From Calothrix sp. PCC 7716 (GTDB taxonomy: Bacteria; Cyanobacteriota; Cyanobacteriia; Cyanobacteriales; Nostocaceae), in NCBI RefSeq assembly GCF_019977735.1, contig NZ_AP025018.1, positions 8,374,580-8,438,579 of the forward strand: 64,000 nucleotides of DNA, written 5' to 3'. Position numbers and translations under genes: made by a program. Each line of letters starts with the position of its first letter. Positions within the stretch are counted from its first letter, which is position 1. Below are positions 27,760 through 36,498 of the stretch, one piece after another. The notes below the pieces were generated by a model. The model searched no databases and was not told the origin of the DNA. It was given only the letters and a program-made list of their open reading frames with translations.

Positions 27760-27791
27760 GATTCCTGACTTAATTTATAAAGTCGGGAATC
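27760..27791 (-). terminator. Hairpin between ABC exporter and HlyD genes
   Basis: GATTCCTGACTT and AAGTCGGGAATC arms form a stem with one G-U-type mismatch. A similar GACTT...AAGTC hairpin family appears at 47082-47116. It may attenuate transcription from exporter into adaptor rather than end it. Confidence 0.5.
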
Positions 27792-27816
27792 TTATTGTTC
27801 AGACTGAATCGGTTAA

Positions 27817-30800
27817 TTAAAAATTAACTTCCTGTTGATTATAGAGATAAAAATAATGACCTTCCATTGCCATTAGTTCATGATGAGTTCCTTGCTCAAC
27901 GACTCTACCGCCATCCATAACAACAATTGTATTTGCATGTTTCACGGTGTTTAAACGGTGAGTGATAAAAAAGACAGTACTATGCTGAAACGCTTGAGCT
28001 AAATTCAAACAAACTTGTCTTTCTGTAATATAATCTAAGGCGCTAGTTGCTTCGTCCAACACTAATAACTTTGGACTTTGTAAAACAGACCGCGCGATAG
28101 CTATTCTTTGTCTTTGTCCTCCTGATAGTGATGCACCACGTTCGCCTACCTTGGTGTTGTAACCGTTGGGTAAGTCCATAATAAAATCATGTGCGGCAGC
28201 AATTTTTGCTGCTTCAATAATTTCCTCTGTAGTCGCATCGGGATTAGTTAAAGCAATATTTTCTTGAATTGTTCCTTCAAACAATAGGGAATCTTGAGGT
28301 ACAAACCCTACTTGGCGCCGCAGTGAATATAATTCAACTTTAGAAATATCGTAGCCATCTATTAATATTCTACCTGATTCTGGTTCATACAGTCGAATTA
28401 ATAATTTAGTTAAAGTACTTTTGCCGGCGCCGCTTCCCCCAACAATTCCGATAAATTGACCCGGAGCAAAATCAAGATTAATGTTGCAAAGTTGTAGCGG
28501 TCCATCTGTTCTAAATCTAAAGTAAAGATTCTCGTATTTGACGGCGCCAGTAACTGCTGGTAAGGGAATATTATCACGGTCGTTTTCAGCTTCTTGAGGA
28601 GTATCAATAATATCGCTTAAACGCTCTAAAGATAAAGCTGTTTCTTGAAAACTTTGCCACAGTTGGGCTAAACGTAATAAAGGGCTAGTAACGTAACTAG
28701 AAATAATTCTAAAAGCAATTAATTCACCTAACGTTAAGTCTCCCTGAACTACTAAATAAGCTCCCATCCATAAAACAAGTAAACTGCTGAGTTTATTAAG
28801 AAAACTACTTGCAGAACCAGCAATTGTAGAAGTGACAACAGTTTTGAAACCGGAGGCAATATAATCGGCATAACGCTCTTGCCAAGAAAAGCGTGAGCGC
28901 AATTCAATATTTTGGGCTTTGACTGTCTGAATTCCAGATATGACTTCTACTAAATAAGATTGCGTGACAGCATTACGTTCGGCTTTTGCTCGTAGCTGTT
29001 TCCTCACTAAGGGAGAAAATATTAATGTCAGTAAGATAAATATCGGAATTGTCGCTAAACCGACTATAGTTAATTGCCAACTGTAAAACAGCATGACAAT
29101 AATGTAAATTACTGAGAATAGGGCATCTAAGCCCACAGTTAAAGCTGTACCTGTGAGAAATTGACGAATATTTTCTAACTCGTTAATGCGGGTCGCTAGC
29201 TCTCCTACTGGTCGGCGTTGATAATAGTTGAGGGGGAGACGAAATAAGTGGTCAATAATTTGTGACCCCAAACCCATATCAATTCGGTTAGTAGTATCAA
29301 CAAATAAATAAGTTCTTAATGTCGTTAATAGCGATTCAAACAATGCAACAACTACTAGTAACCCTCCAAAAAGATGTAGAGTTTTGGTGCTATTTTGAAC
29401 AATTACTTGGTCGATTATTATTTGAACAACTAGGGGATTCACTAATGCCGCTAACTGTACAAAGAAAGAAGCTATGAACACTTCTATTAGCACTCGTTTG
29501 TAACGCCATAAGTAGGGAACAAACCATTGTAAACCAAAGCGTTGTTTCGGTGTATCTTTCGTCGCAGAAAGCAGCAATACCCGCAACTTTGGTGGAGAAA
29601 CGTTTTCTGAGCTTTCCAACTCATTCACCAACTCATTCACCAATTGTGCGGGTTGAAAGTACTGAATTCCTTGGGAGGGTACACCCAAAACCACGACTCT
29701 TTCACCCGTTTCATACAGCACCGCAAAACTATCTTCATAGCGAATTAACGCTGGTGTCGGAATCCGTTCGATTTGAGAAACAGGTACATCTAGCAGCTGT
29801 GACTTTAATCCCACCAACTCTGCTAAATAAGCACACAGTTGGAATGACACCGTACCAGAACGCTTGCTATTTTCAGTTAATATACGATTCACAATCTCCC
29901 GACGAAACGGCATTTGCAAATGTTTGGATACCATTTGAAAACAGGCAATCGCCGAATTTAGTTGTCCTTTTCCCTGAATAAATGGATATTTTCTTTTATC
30001 TTTTTTATATACGGAGCTAGCAACTGTCACCTTTTCATTTTCTGCGTAGGGAATATCGATTTCATCAAAATCATCGACTTCACTAACTTCTATATGCTGC
30101 TGCTGATTTATGTCTAGTAGTAATAAATCTGACGCACGCAAACCAATCAAACGTGCTGGTTTTTTGCCAATAATCTCTAATTTACCTGTACTATTACCCA
30201 ACTCCAAACTTGAACCCGGAGAAAAGTTCTTTACCTTTCCCCCACCGCTGACAAACCAGATTCTTTCTGCATCTAATTCTTTTTCTAACTCACGAATGTT
30301 AATTGTTCTGGGTGAAAGGTAATGTACTTGGGCTGATAATAAAGCATTTTGAGCCAATTCTTTGAGATTAATTGCTGCATTCGCTTGGATTTGCTTTTGC
30401 ATCCCCAAGACATCAAATATTTCCAACAAGTGACAGTGATTTTTACGCACCTGAGCAAAAGCTGGATATTTGCTAAGTAAATGCAAGTACTCCTCAGCAT
30501 CTAATGTTAGACATGTTACTTCGCTCGATGCGATTGCAATTTCACATGCTGACTCTCGCAAAATACCAATTTCACCCAAAACATCTCCAGGTTCGAGCAA
30601 TTTTAAGGTAGTTGGTACTTGTGTACGAGGGTCATATGTCAGTAACCGTACTCTGCCTTCATGAATAATTACAATCCGCTCGGGTATTTTGTCTTTCCCT
30701 AAAATATTCTGTCCTACACGATAACGAGTAGGGCGAATGTTTTTTAATAAATTAGCCAAGGCATCGCTTGGCAGCTTATCAAACCCTTCCAGCTTGACTA

Positions 30801-30834
30801 TAAATTTAGCAATAGAATCCGTAGCAACAGACAT
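27817..30834 (-). CDS. ABC exporter with N-terminal cyclic-nucleotide-type and degenerate C39 domains
   Basis: ATG 30834 gives 1005 residues starting MSVATDSIAKFIVKLEGFD. Domain order: cNMP-binding-like (about 10-140, with GDVLGEIGILRES), a helical linker, a C39-peptidase-like domain (about 285-410), six-helix transmembrane domain (about 450-740, including the GELATRINELENIRQFL coupling region) and ATPase domain (Walker A GGSGAGKST, LSGGQRQR, LLVLDEATSALD). In the C39 domain Ser294 takes the place of the nucleophilic Cys (N-S-A-I-A-C) and Ser369 replaces the catalytic His (DSFAVL), so it should not cleave leaders. Such inactive domains dock RTX substrates in HlyB-like exporters. The layout also resembles HetC of heterocyst formation, but no hetP is nearby. 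Confidence 0.93.
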   Translation of the reverse strand: MSVATDSIAKFIVKLEGFDKLPSDALANLLKNIRPTRYRVGQNILGKDKIPERIVIIHEGRVRLLTYDPRTQVPTTLKLLEPGDVLGEIGILRESACEIAIASSEVTCLTLDAEEYLHLLSKYPAFAQVRKNHCHLLEIFDVLGMQKQIQANAAINLKELAQNALLSAQVHYLSPRTINIRELEKELDAERIWFVSGGGKVKNFSPGSSLELGNSTGKLEIIGKKPARLIGLRASDLLLLDINQQQHIEVSEVDDFDEIDIPYAENEKVTVASSVYKKDKRKYPFIQGKGQLNSAIACFQMVSKHLQMPFRREIVNRILTENSKRSGTVSFQLCAYLAELVGLKSQLLDVPVSQIERIPTPALIRYEDSFAVLYETGERVVVLGVPSQGIQYFQPAQLVNELVNELESSENVSPPKLRVLLLSATKDTPKQRFGLQWFVPYLWRYKRVLIEVFIASFFVQLAALVNPLVVQIIIDQVIVQNSTKTLHLFGGLLVVVALFESLLTTLRTYLFVDTTNRIDMGLGSQIIDHLFRLPLNYYQRRPVGELATRINELENIRQFLTGTALTVGLDALFSVIYIIVMLFYSWQLTIVGLATIPIFILLTLIFSPLVRKQLRAKAERNAVTQSYLVEVISGIQTVKAQNIELRSRFSWQERYADYIASGFKTVVTSTIAGSASSFLNKLSSLLVLWMGAYLVVQGDLTLGELIAFRIISSYVTSPLLRLAQLWQSFQETALSLERLSDIIDTPQEAENDRDNIPLPAVTGAVKYENLYFRFRTDGPLQLCNINLDFAPGQFIGIVGGSGAGKSTLTKLLIRLYEPESGRILIDGYDISKVELYSLRRQVGFVPQDSLLFEGTIQENIALTNPDATTEEIIEAAKIAAAHDFIMDLPNGYNTKVGERGASLSGGQRQRIAIARSVLQSPKLLVLDEATSALDYITERQVCLNLAQAFQHSTVFFITHRLNTVKHANTIVVMDGGRVVEQGTHHELMAMEGHYFYLYNQQEVNF

Positions 30835-31305
30835 ACCAGTTTCCAAGTGGGATTTATCGAACTTAACTTTAAGTTTCGGGTCTGTATGCTCGAAGAAATT
30901 AATTTATCGAATTTGTGTTTTGCTTAACTAAAATTACATTCAACCATATTTAAGTAGGAAGGCGCAAAAAAACGAAAGTATGTAACGAAAAGTAAAGTTG
31001 CTCAAAAGCCTGTTTGCTCCTGCCCTCTGACTTCTGCCCCCTACCTTGTTTCAACGATAAATATTTATGCCCACCTACTTATGACTTTATTGAGCTATCT
31101 AAAGCATGATTTTTTTAAACTTTTTATTATTGTTAGCATCAATCATACTATATGATGTAATAATTGTTACATTGTATGCAAGTGAAAGCACTTATAGGTG
31201 AACTAAGTACGTAGTAGAGTTTAGAGGCAGAATTCGATATTGGTAACTCGCAACTAACTTAAAATCACTAGTATAAAAAACAACATATTATTTATTAAGT
31301 CCTTT

Positions 31306-31331
31306 TAATCATGAGAATTTTCTCATGATTA
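31306..31331. promoter_or_regulatory. Perfect 12-bp inverted repeat, possible operator
   Basis: TAATCATGAGAA and its exact complement TTCTCATGATTA are separated by two T residues. The symmetric, AT-rich form without a following T-run fits a dimeric regulator site better than a terminator. The location between divergent secretion and substrate genes supports a regulatory role. Confidence 0.5.
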
Positions 31332-32031
31332 CACCATTGACAAAGCTGAATCAGGCAACTATATTCGTATTTGTGCAGAGAAACTCAAATCGTATTAAAT
31401 TTTACTTAAAGTCTTTTACGGCTTCTTTAGTGCTGTCAACAAGTGGACTAGTTTTTACCCATGTACTAGGGCAAAATTTGTTAGCTCATTTAAAAAAAAA
31501 TTGTACCCTATTTTTTGTTAGAGTTTTAGTATGTACTTAAAATAATAAACTAAGCAAATATATCACTGTTAGCATTTAATGCTATCTATTAGATTGTGCT
31601 TGCATAATTATTTTTGTAGGAACGTATGTTCGTTGATTTTGGCTTGTCGAGTTTTGCTTAACTTACACCTAAATCAGCTACCTTTCAAGATTCAAAGTAA
31701 AAGTTTTTGTTCTTTTGCTTTGAATTTAGTCTAACATAACTTCTGCCAAAATGGCAACTATTTTTTTCACAGTGTGTTATGCGGAGTTTCAGATGACTAG
31801 TTCTCATGTAAACTTCTGCGTCGGTGCCTTTTACATATCATAACATGCCTTTGGCGTATCTAGGGGTTATACCCCTTGTTGGGGATTTTACTTCATTGCA
31901 GTAACTGTTTGAGTCTTTCATAAATTTAGTTCTTCTAGCAAACGATTAATAAAATGGACAGTATAATCGCAACCTTTGTTACTACTGGTTTTACCAATAG
32001 TGTTTCACCTCTTCTCACTATGTCTTTGGTG

Positions 32032-32055
32032 CCCCTCTCTCATATTTGAGAGGGG
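32032..32055. terminator. Hairpin CCCCTCTC...GAGAGGGG upstream of the RTX gene
   Basis: An 8-bp G/C-rich stem with an 8-base loop, about 90 bases upstream of the RTX start. No strong T-run follows, so it may be a leader structure or a dispersed repeat. Confidence 0.45.
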
Positions 32056-32147
32056 GGAGGAAAATAGTGAGGGTTTAAACAGGCTTCAGATTGTGCATCT
32101 GCACAATAACAAAATAATTTTCTAAAATACATAGGAGTTTTTGACTT

Positions 32148-33380
32148 ATGGCAGTAAGAAATGGAACACCGGAACCTGATACCTTGATCGGAACTGATCC
32201 AGGCCCAAACAGAACTGGAGCCGACACAATTCGCGGCTTTGGTAAGGAAGACACGCTGTATGGCTTAGGCGGTAACGATACCATCTTCGGTGGAGACGAC
32301 AAAGACTTAATATACGGTGGTGATGGAGTTGATAGTCTTTTGGGCGAAGCCGGTGAAGATGAAATCTATGGTGAAGGTGGTAACGACATTCTCCGTGGTG
32401 GACTCGACAAAGACAACCTGCACGGTGGTGATGGAGCAGATCGCCTCTTTGGTCAGGAAGGGGAAGACTCTTTGTTTGGCGATGCTGGTAATGACACTAT
32501 GTTTGGGGGTGCCAATGCCACTGATGCCCTTGATGGCATTGACTACCTTGATGGTGGTTTTGGAAATGACTGGGTTTACGCTGGTGAAGGCGATGTAGCG
32601 CTGGGCGGATCTGGCAACGATAATCTTGTTGGCAGCTTTACCAATGATGTACTATATGGTGATGACCAACTGGGCACAGTTGCTCAAGGAGCAGATACCT
32701 TGAATGGTGGCGACGGTAATGACACCATGTATGGTGGTGGCGGTAATGATGTCTTTACAGATACCATTGGTGCAAACTACTTCTATGGTGGGGCTGGTAA
32801 TGAAAGCATTACAGGGGGAGCTGATGCTGACTTCATTGATGGTGGCGAAGGCGTTGATAACCTCTTAGGTGGCGGTGGTGATGATGTCATTTACGGGGAT
32901 TTCGGCGTAGCAGATTCGTTATCTGGTAATGATGTCCTCAATGGTCAAGCCGGAAATGACAGCCTCAATGGAGGCTTTGGTGCTGATCGCGTTATTGGTG
33001 GTGCAGGCTTTGATATTATCTCTGGTGGCGAAACCGGAACAATTGAAACTGCTGCCGACACACTAACTGGCGGTGCAGACGCTGACTTATTCCAATTGGC
33101 AAGCTCAGGCTATGTGCTAGACCCTAGCGAATTTCCACCTCTACCACAACCTGCTGGCGACATTATCACTGATTTCCAAGATGGTACCGACCGGATTGAG
33201 TTTGACGGCGCCTTTACTGACCTGATCATTACTGGTAATGGTACTTCTAGCGTTACTCTTCGCGTTGTAAATCCAGGTGATCCAGGAAACGGAATCCCAG
33301 ATTACTCAGAACTAGTAGCTACTATTAATGGAGCAAATGCATCTGTTATCACGATTGACCAGTTAGACTTTATAGTCTAA
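32148..33380 (+). CDS. RTX calcium-binding repeat protein (type I secretion substrate)
   Basis: The 410-residue acidic protein is almost wholly built of glycine- and aspartate-rich nonapeptides (GGxGxDxhx), such as GGNDTIFGGDDKDLIYGGDGVD, starting near residue 30. Repeats continue to about residue 320. This forms a Ca2+-loaded parallel beta-roll that folds after secretion. The last ~90 residues (DIITDFQDGTDRIEFDG..., ending QLDFIV) form a typical RTX C-terminal region with a hydrophobic tail resembling type I signals. There is no N-terminal signal peptide. ATG 32148 has AGGAG ~10 bases upstream. The divergent exporter next door is the likely transporter. No catalytic domain is visible, so it may be a surface or sheath protein. 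Confidence 0.92.
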   Translation: MAVRNGTPEPDTLIGTDPGPNRTGADTIRGFGKEDTLYGLGGNDTIFGGDDKDLIYGGDGVDSLLGEAGEDEIYGEGGNDILRGGLDKDNLHGGDGADRLFGQEGEDSLFGDAGNDTMFGGANATDALDGIDYLDGGFGNDWVYAGEGDVALGGSGNDNLVGSFTNDVLYGDDQLGTVAQGADTLNGGDGNDTMYGGGGNDVFTDTIGANYFYGGAGNESITGGADADFIDGGEGVDNLLGGGGDDVIYGDFGVADSLSGNDVLNGQAGNDSLNGGFGADRVIGGAGFDIISGGETGTIETAADTLTGGADADLFQLASSGYVLDPSEFPPLPQPAGDIITDFQDGTDRIEFDGAFTDLIITGNGTSSVTLRVVNPGDPGNGIPDYSELVATINGANASVITIDQLDFIV

Positions 33381-33514
33381 AAAATGAATCAGGTGGTTTA
33401 CTTAGCAAGTAGCCAAGTAGCACCGACCTGACCCAACATAATTATTTGTACCTCAATTCTAACCATGCTGTGCCTGCAGGGGAAATAAAAAATCAGCCCG
33501 AGTTGTGAATATTC

Positions 33515-33546
33515 AGACCTCCGACTTCTTAAAGAAGTCGGAGGTC
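33515..33546 (+). terminator. Strong hairpin terminator after the RTX gene
   Basis: AGACCTCCGACTTCTT faces AAGAAGTCGGAGGTCT in a perfect ~16-bp stem, about 135 bases after the RTX stop. There is only a short T-rich tail. The rest of the 309-base gap to the next gene holds nothing else clear. Confidence 0.7.
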
Positions 33547-33689
33547 TATACAAAAACCCAGTTTCTTTGTAAGCCCGCGTCAGGAAAGCTATGTAAAAAA
33601 TAGTACTAACAACTGACGCTCTCTACAACTTCAGTCAGTATTATATACCTTTCAAACTTCAACCAATTAACCATTTTTAAGGTGTAACT

Positions 33690-35411
33690 ATGCCAGCTTT
33701 AAACTTTGAAGGACAAAACTTAGTCGGAAATAGTTTCCGGGGTCAAAATCTTAACGGTTCCAATTTTTTCAAAGCCAGACTAGAAGGTGTCCGCTTCGAT
33801 CCCAACAATGCAGGTACTCCCACACAATTAAGAGGCACTAACTTTAGTGAATCTACCTGGATTAATGTTAATGCCCGTAATGCGATTTTTGCCCCTAATG
33901 CCAACTTTGGACCAGCTAATTTGTCTCTCGCAACATTAGAGAATGTCAATCTCAGTGGCGCCAACTTGAGAGAGGCAAATCTAACGTTAGTTAACACATC
34001 AAATATTAACCTATCAAATGCTAACCTCACGGATGCCATTCTCCAAGGAGCTAATCTGAGTGGTGAACAATCTGAACGTCCCAACTTGACTGGTGCTAAT
34101 TTTACCCGTGCGGACTTGACGGGTGCCAATTTGAAAGCGGCTGACTTTACAGGCGCCAATCTCACAGATGCCGACCTTCAAGGAGCGACTCTAGAAGCGA
34201 CTCTTTTAGTCAACGTCAATGCTACAGGTGCTGACTTTCGTCTAAGCAATTTCACTGACGCTACTCTGCAAAACAGTATTTTAAACTTAGCTGATTTGAG
34301 TGGTGTTATCCTGACTGATACAAGTCCCCAGGACCCAACAGAAGTATCAAATATCAGCTTTCGTGGCGCAAATTTAAGCGATTTTAGTGCAGAAGATGTT
34401 GTGATATCGGGCGCTGATTTTAGTCCTTTTGTAGCTAGCAATGGCAACGTTACTGTTACCAACCTCACTAGTGCGAGATTTGCCGACACGAATTTGAGCG
34501 GAGCTAATTTCACTCAAGTTAACGCAGAAGAAATCTTTTTAGAAGGATCCAATCTGAATAATGCTAACTTTACAGGTGCTGACTTAAGCAGAGCCAATCT
34601 GAATAATGCTAACCTGACAGGTGCTAACCTGACAGGAGGTGTTCAACTCGACAATGCCTTTGTTGAATTTGCCGACCTTAGTGGAGCGAATCTGACGGGT
34701 GCCAACCTGACAGAGGGTAACTTAAAGGGTGCTAATTTAACTAGTACTAACCTTACTAATGTTAATCTAACGGGAGGCGACCTGACGGAGGCTGTTGCAA
34801 ATAGTACAAATTTCACAAATGCTAATTTAACTAACACAACCTTATCCAAAGGTAATTTTACAAATGCTAACTTTTTTGGAGCTGACCTCACAGGTGCGAT
34901 CGCAGTTGATGCAATCGGTCTAATCGTTGGAGATGCTACAGACAACACTCTCAATGGCACAACCGCAAACGATAATATCTTTGGTAATGCAGGCAATGAC
35001 ACCCTGACTGGTGATGCAGGCAATGATTATCTCGATGGTGGTGTCGGTAATGATAACCTCAATGGTGGTGCTGGTGCTGACACCCTAGTCGGTGGTGCTG
35101 GTGCTGACACCCTACTTGGTGCTGGTGGTAATGATATTTTGATTGGTGGCGCAGGTAACGATATCATGAATGGAGGCGCCGGAAACGATACCTTTATCTT
35201 TGCATCTGGTTTTGGAGGAGATCGTATCAACGCTTTCGGTGATGCTGCAGACAAAATAAACTTAACAGCATTTGCAACCAGTTTCGGAGCTTTAACAGTT
35301 ACTCAAAATGGCACAAACGCGGTGATTTCTAGTGGAGTGTTCGGTACAGATACCATTACCCTAGGAAACTTCACTGCCACTAATGTTGATGCTAGCGATT
35401 TTATCTTTTAA
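33690..35411 (+). CDS. Pentapeptide-repeat/RTX chimeric secreted protein A
   Basis: The 573-residue protein has two parts. Residues ~1-410 are pentapeptide repeats of the A(N/D)LXX type (such as LSGANLREANLTLVN, GADLSRANLNNANLTGANL), which fold as a right-handed quadrilateral beta-helix. Residues ~415-510 are RTX nonapeptides ([20 protein letters not shown]), then a RTX-type C-terminal domain ending NVDASDFIF, similar to proteins B and C. There is no signal peptide, so export through the adjacent type I system is inferred from the C-terminus. The helix region has no catalytic motif. Repetitive codon use leaves long spurious antisense frames. The only clear HIP1 octamer GCGATCGC of the window lies in this gene (about 34898). 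Confidence 0.92.
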   Translation: MPALNFEGQNLVGNSFRGQNLNGSNFFKARLEGVRFDPNNAGTPTQLRGTNFSESTWINVNARNAIFAPNANFGPANLSLATLENVNLSGANLREANLTLVNTSNINLSNANLTDAILQGANLSGEQSERPNLTGANFTRADLTGANLKAADFTGANLTDADLQGATLEATLLVNVNATGADFRLSNFTDATLQNSILNLADLSGVILTDTSPQDPTEVSNISFRGANLSDFSAEDVVISGADFSPFVASNGNVTVTNLTSARFADTNLSGANFTQVNAEEIFLEGSNLNNANFTGADLSRANLNNANLTGANLTGGVQLDNAFVEFADLSGANLTGANLTEGNLKGANLTSTNLTNVNLTGGDLTEAVANSTNFTNANLTNTTLSKGNFTNANFFGADLTGAIAVDAIGLIVGDATDNTLNGTTANDNIFGNAGNDTLTGDAGNDYLDGGVGNDNLNGGAGADTLVGGAGADTLLGAGGNDILIGGAGNDIMNGGAGNDTFIFASGFGGDRINAFGDAADKINLTAFATSFGALTVTQNGTNAVISSGVFGTDTITLGNFTATNVDASDFIF

Positions 35412-35479
35412 CAAAAGCAGGTAGTCGTTTAGGAAAAAGACTAGAGTTTAAAATTCCTACCTAATCCCCCCTAACCCCC

Positions 35480-35488
35480 CTTATTAAG
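35480..35488. repeat. Target-site duplication, left copy (CTTATTAAG)
   Basis: Nine bases directly repeated at 40278-40286 on the other side of the mobile element. The reconstructed empty site is CCCCC-CTTATTAAG-GGGGG, i.e. the centre of the dispersed C/G-rich palindrome. Confidence 0.85.
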
Positions 35489-35699
35489 CTATCCATTACC
35501 CGCATCTTTCTTAATATAGCTCAAAGCCCTACATTTAGGGCTTTTCAGGGTTATGGCAGAGAATTAGGCTTGACAAATAAAGCAAGATGTGGAATTGAAT
35601 AAAGAAGCGCTGGTATCTAAAAAAGAGCGTGGATTCATAATTCCTAGAGCGTATAAGTGCTTAACAGAAAAGTCTAACGGGAGCATATTACTCCAATCG

Positions 35700-35830
35700 A
35701 GCATGTTTTTAGCCTCGGTATTGATGCGAAGGCGGTCAGAATTTAGTCTAAAAATAAACGTTTTTCTCTAACGCATAAATTTACGCCCGACGTCAACATA
35801 TATTACTAGACCCACACAAAGCGGGTTAAT
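35700..35830. repeat. Copy of a pentapeptide-gene upstream region
   Basis: GGTATTGAT, AAAATAA-CGTTTT, ATAAATTTACGC and ATATATTACT occur in the same order and spacing as at 44735-44860, 120-245 bases upstream of pentapeptide protein C. Overall identity is about 70 % by eye. Here no pentapeptide gene follows; the DNA belongs to the mobile element. Confidence 0.65.
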
Positions 35831-36330
35831 AAATCTAACTGGGAGCATCCAATGAATGGAAGAAACATAATTACCTGGCGCTCTTATACCCTACTATATG
35901 GTTGGTCTAGAAAAGTCTATCTGCCTTTCACTGGATGCCCCCAATCGAACTTTATTTTCAAGCATGGACAACTGTTGATGTAAATAAATTAATTTTCGGT
36001 ATAATATTTATCCAATAAAAAATAATTATCACGTTCATTTTGAGTCAATTCAGTACAAAATTATTATCAGACTGGATGGCTCGTTGCCTCGGCGCGCCGA
36101 CGGCGGCGCCTATAAAAAGAGCGGATGTTTTTAAGCAAAATTATTTATTAATTAATAGACTTTATGTGCTGAAGAAATCGCAAGATTTGAAGCGAGAGAT
36201 CAAGAAACTCATTAATCGTATAATTTTGAAGTAATTCAAAGCGCGTTAGTACTACGCATATGATTGGGGGAGGGCTGCCGCAATACTGCTCGGTTAAGGA
36301 AGAATGAAAGGTAAAATAAAGAGAATTATG

Positions 36331-36351
36331 TTCTCGTGTAAAACACGAGAA
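36331..36351. repeat. Hairpin TTCTCGTGT...ACACGAGAA
   Basis: A perfect 9-bp stem left of the IS4-type transposase. A related hairpin, GTTCTCGT...ACGAGAAC, lies at 37965-37987, on the other side of that transposase and just ahead of the 126-codon ORF. Confidence 0.6.
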
Positions 36352-36498
36352 TATATTGAAGTGTATATAAACGCATGACAATCCACGCACATACAGATAG
36401 ATTATCCCAGGCGCCCGTGTAATATTTATAGATTATTTTGAGAATACTTAAAAACTTCAATTTGTTTATAGTACGGATAGTTTACCCACACTCTGGTA

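Larger units (their letters stand above)
30835..32147. other. 1.3-kb divergent control region between the secretion system and the RTX genes
   Basis: No credible gene. A 71-codon frame at 31325-31540 lacks family features. The region holds a perfect palindrome (31306-31331), a GGGGTTATACCCC element (about 31871-31884), a terminator-like hairpin (32032-32055), an ATTGTGC/GCACAAT pair (32090-32107) and the AGGAG ribosome site of the RTX gene. Promoters for the exporter (leftward) and the RTX gene (rightward) must lie here. Confidence 0.65.

Noticed and set aside
29550-29981. 143-codon ORF opposite the ABC exporter
   Set aside because: Fully antisense to a well-supported gene; no motif.
27817-30834. 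Exporter as HetC
   Set aside because: Domain order is similar, but hetP/hetL are absent, and the adjacent HlyD and RTX genes point to protein secretion.
31325-31540. 71-codon ORF in the control region
   Set aside because: Its ATG is part of the 31306-31331 palindrome; no ribosome site, domain or signal is convincing.
33743-34513. Long antisense ORFs across the pentapeptide genes (also 43387-44505, 45099-46943)
   Set aside because: They arise from repetitive codon use in the sense genes; the products are low-complexity Leu/Ala/Pro/Lys strings with no independent support.
35589-35771. 60-codon ORF overlapping the duplicated control region
   Set aside because: It overlaps the segment shared with 44735-44860, which is non-coding there.
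36040-36234. 64-codon ORF in the mobile element
   Set aside because: Starts with TTG, spans a GC-rich palindrome and lacks family features.
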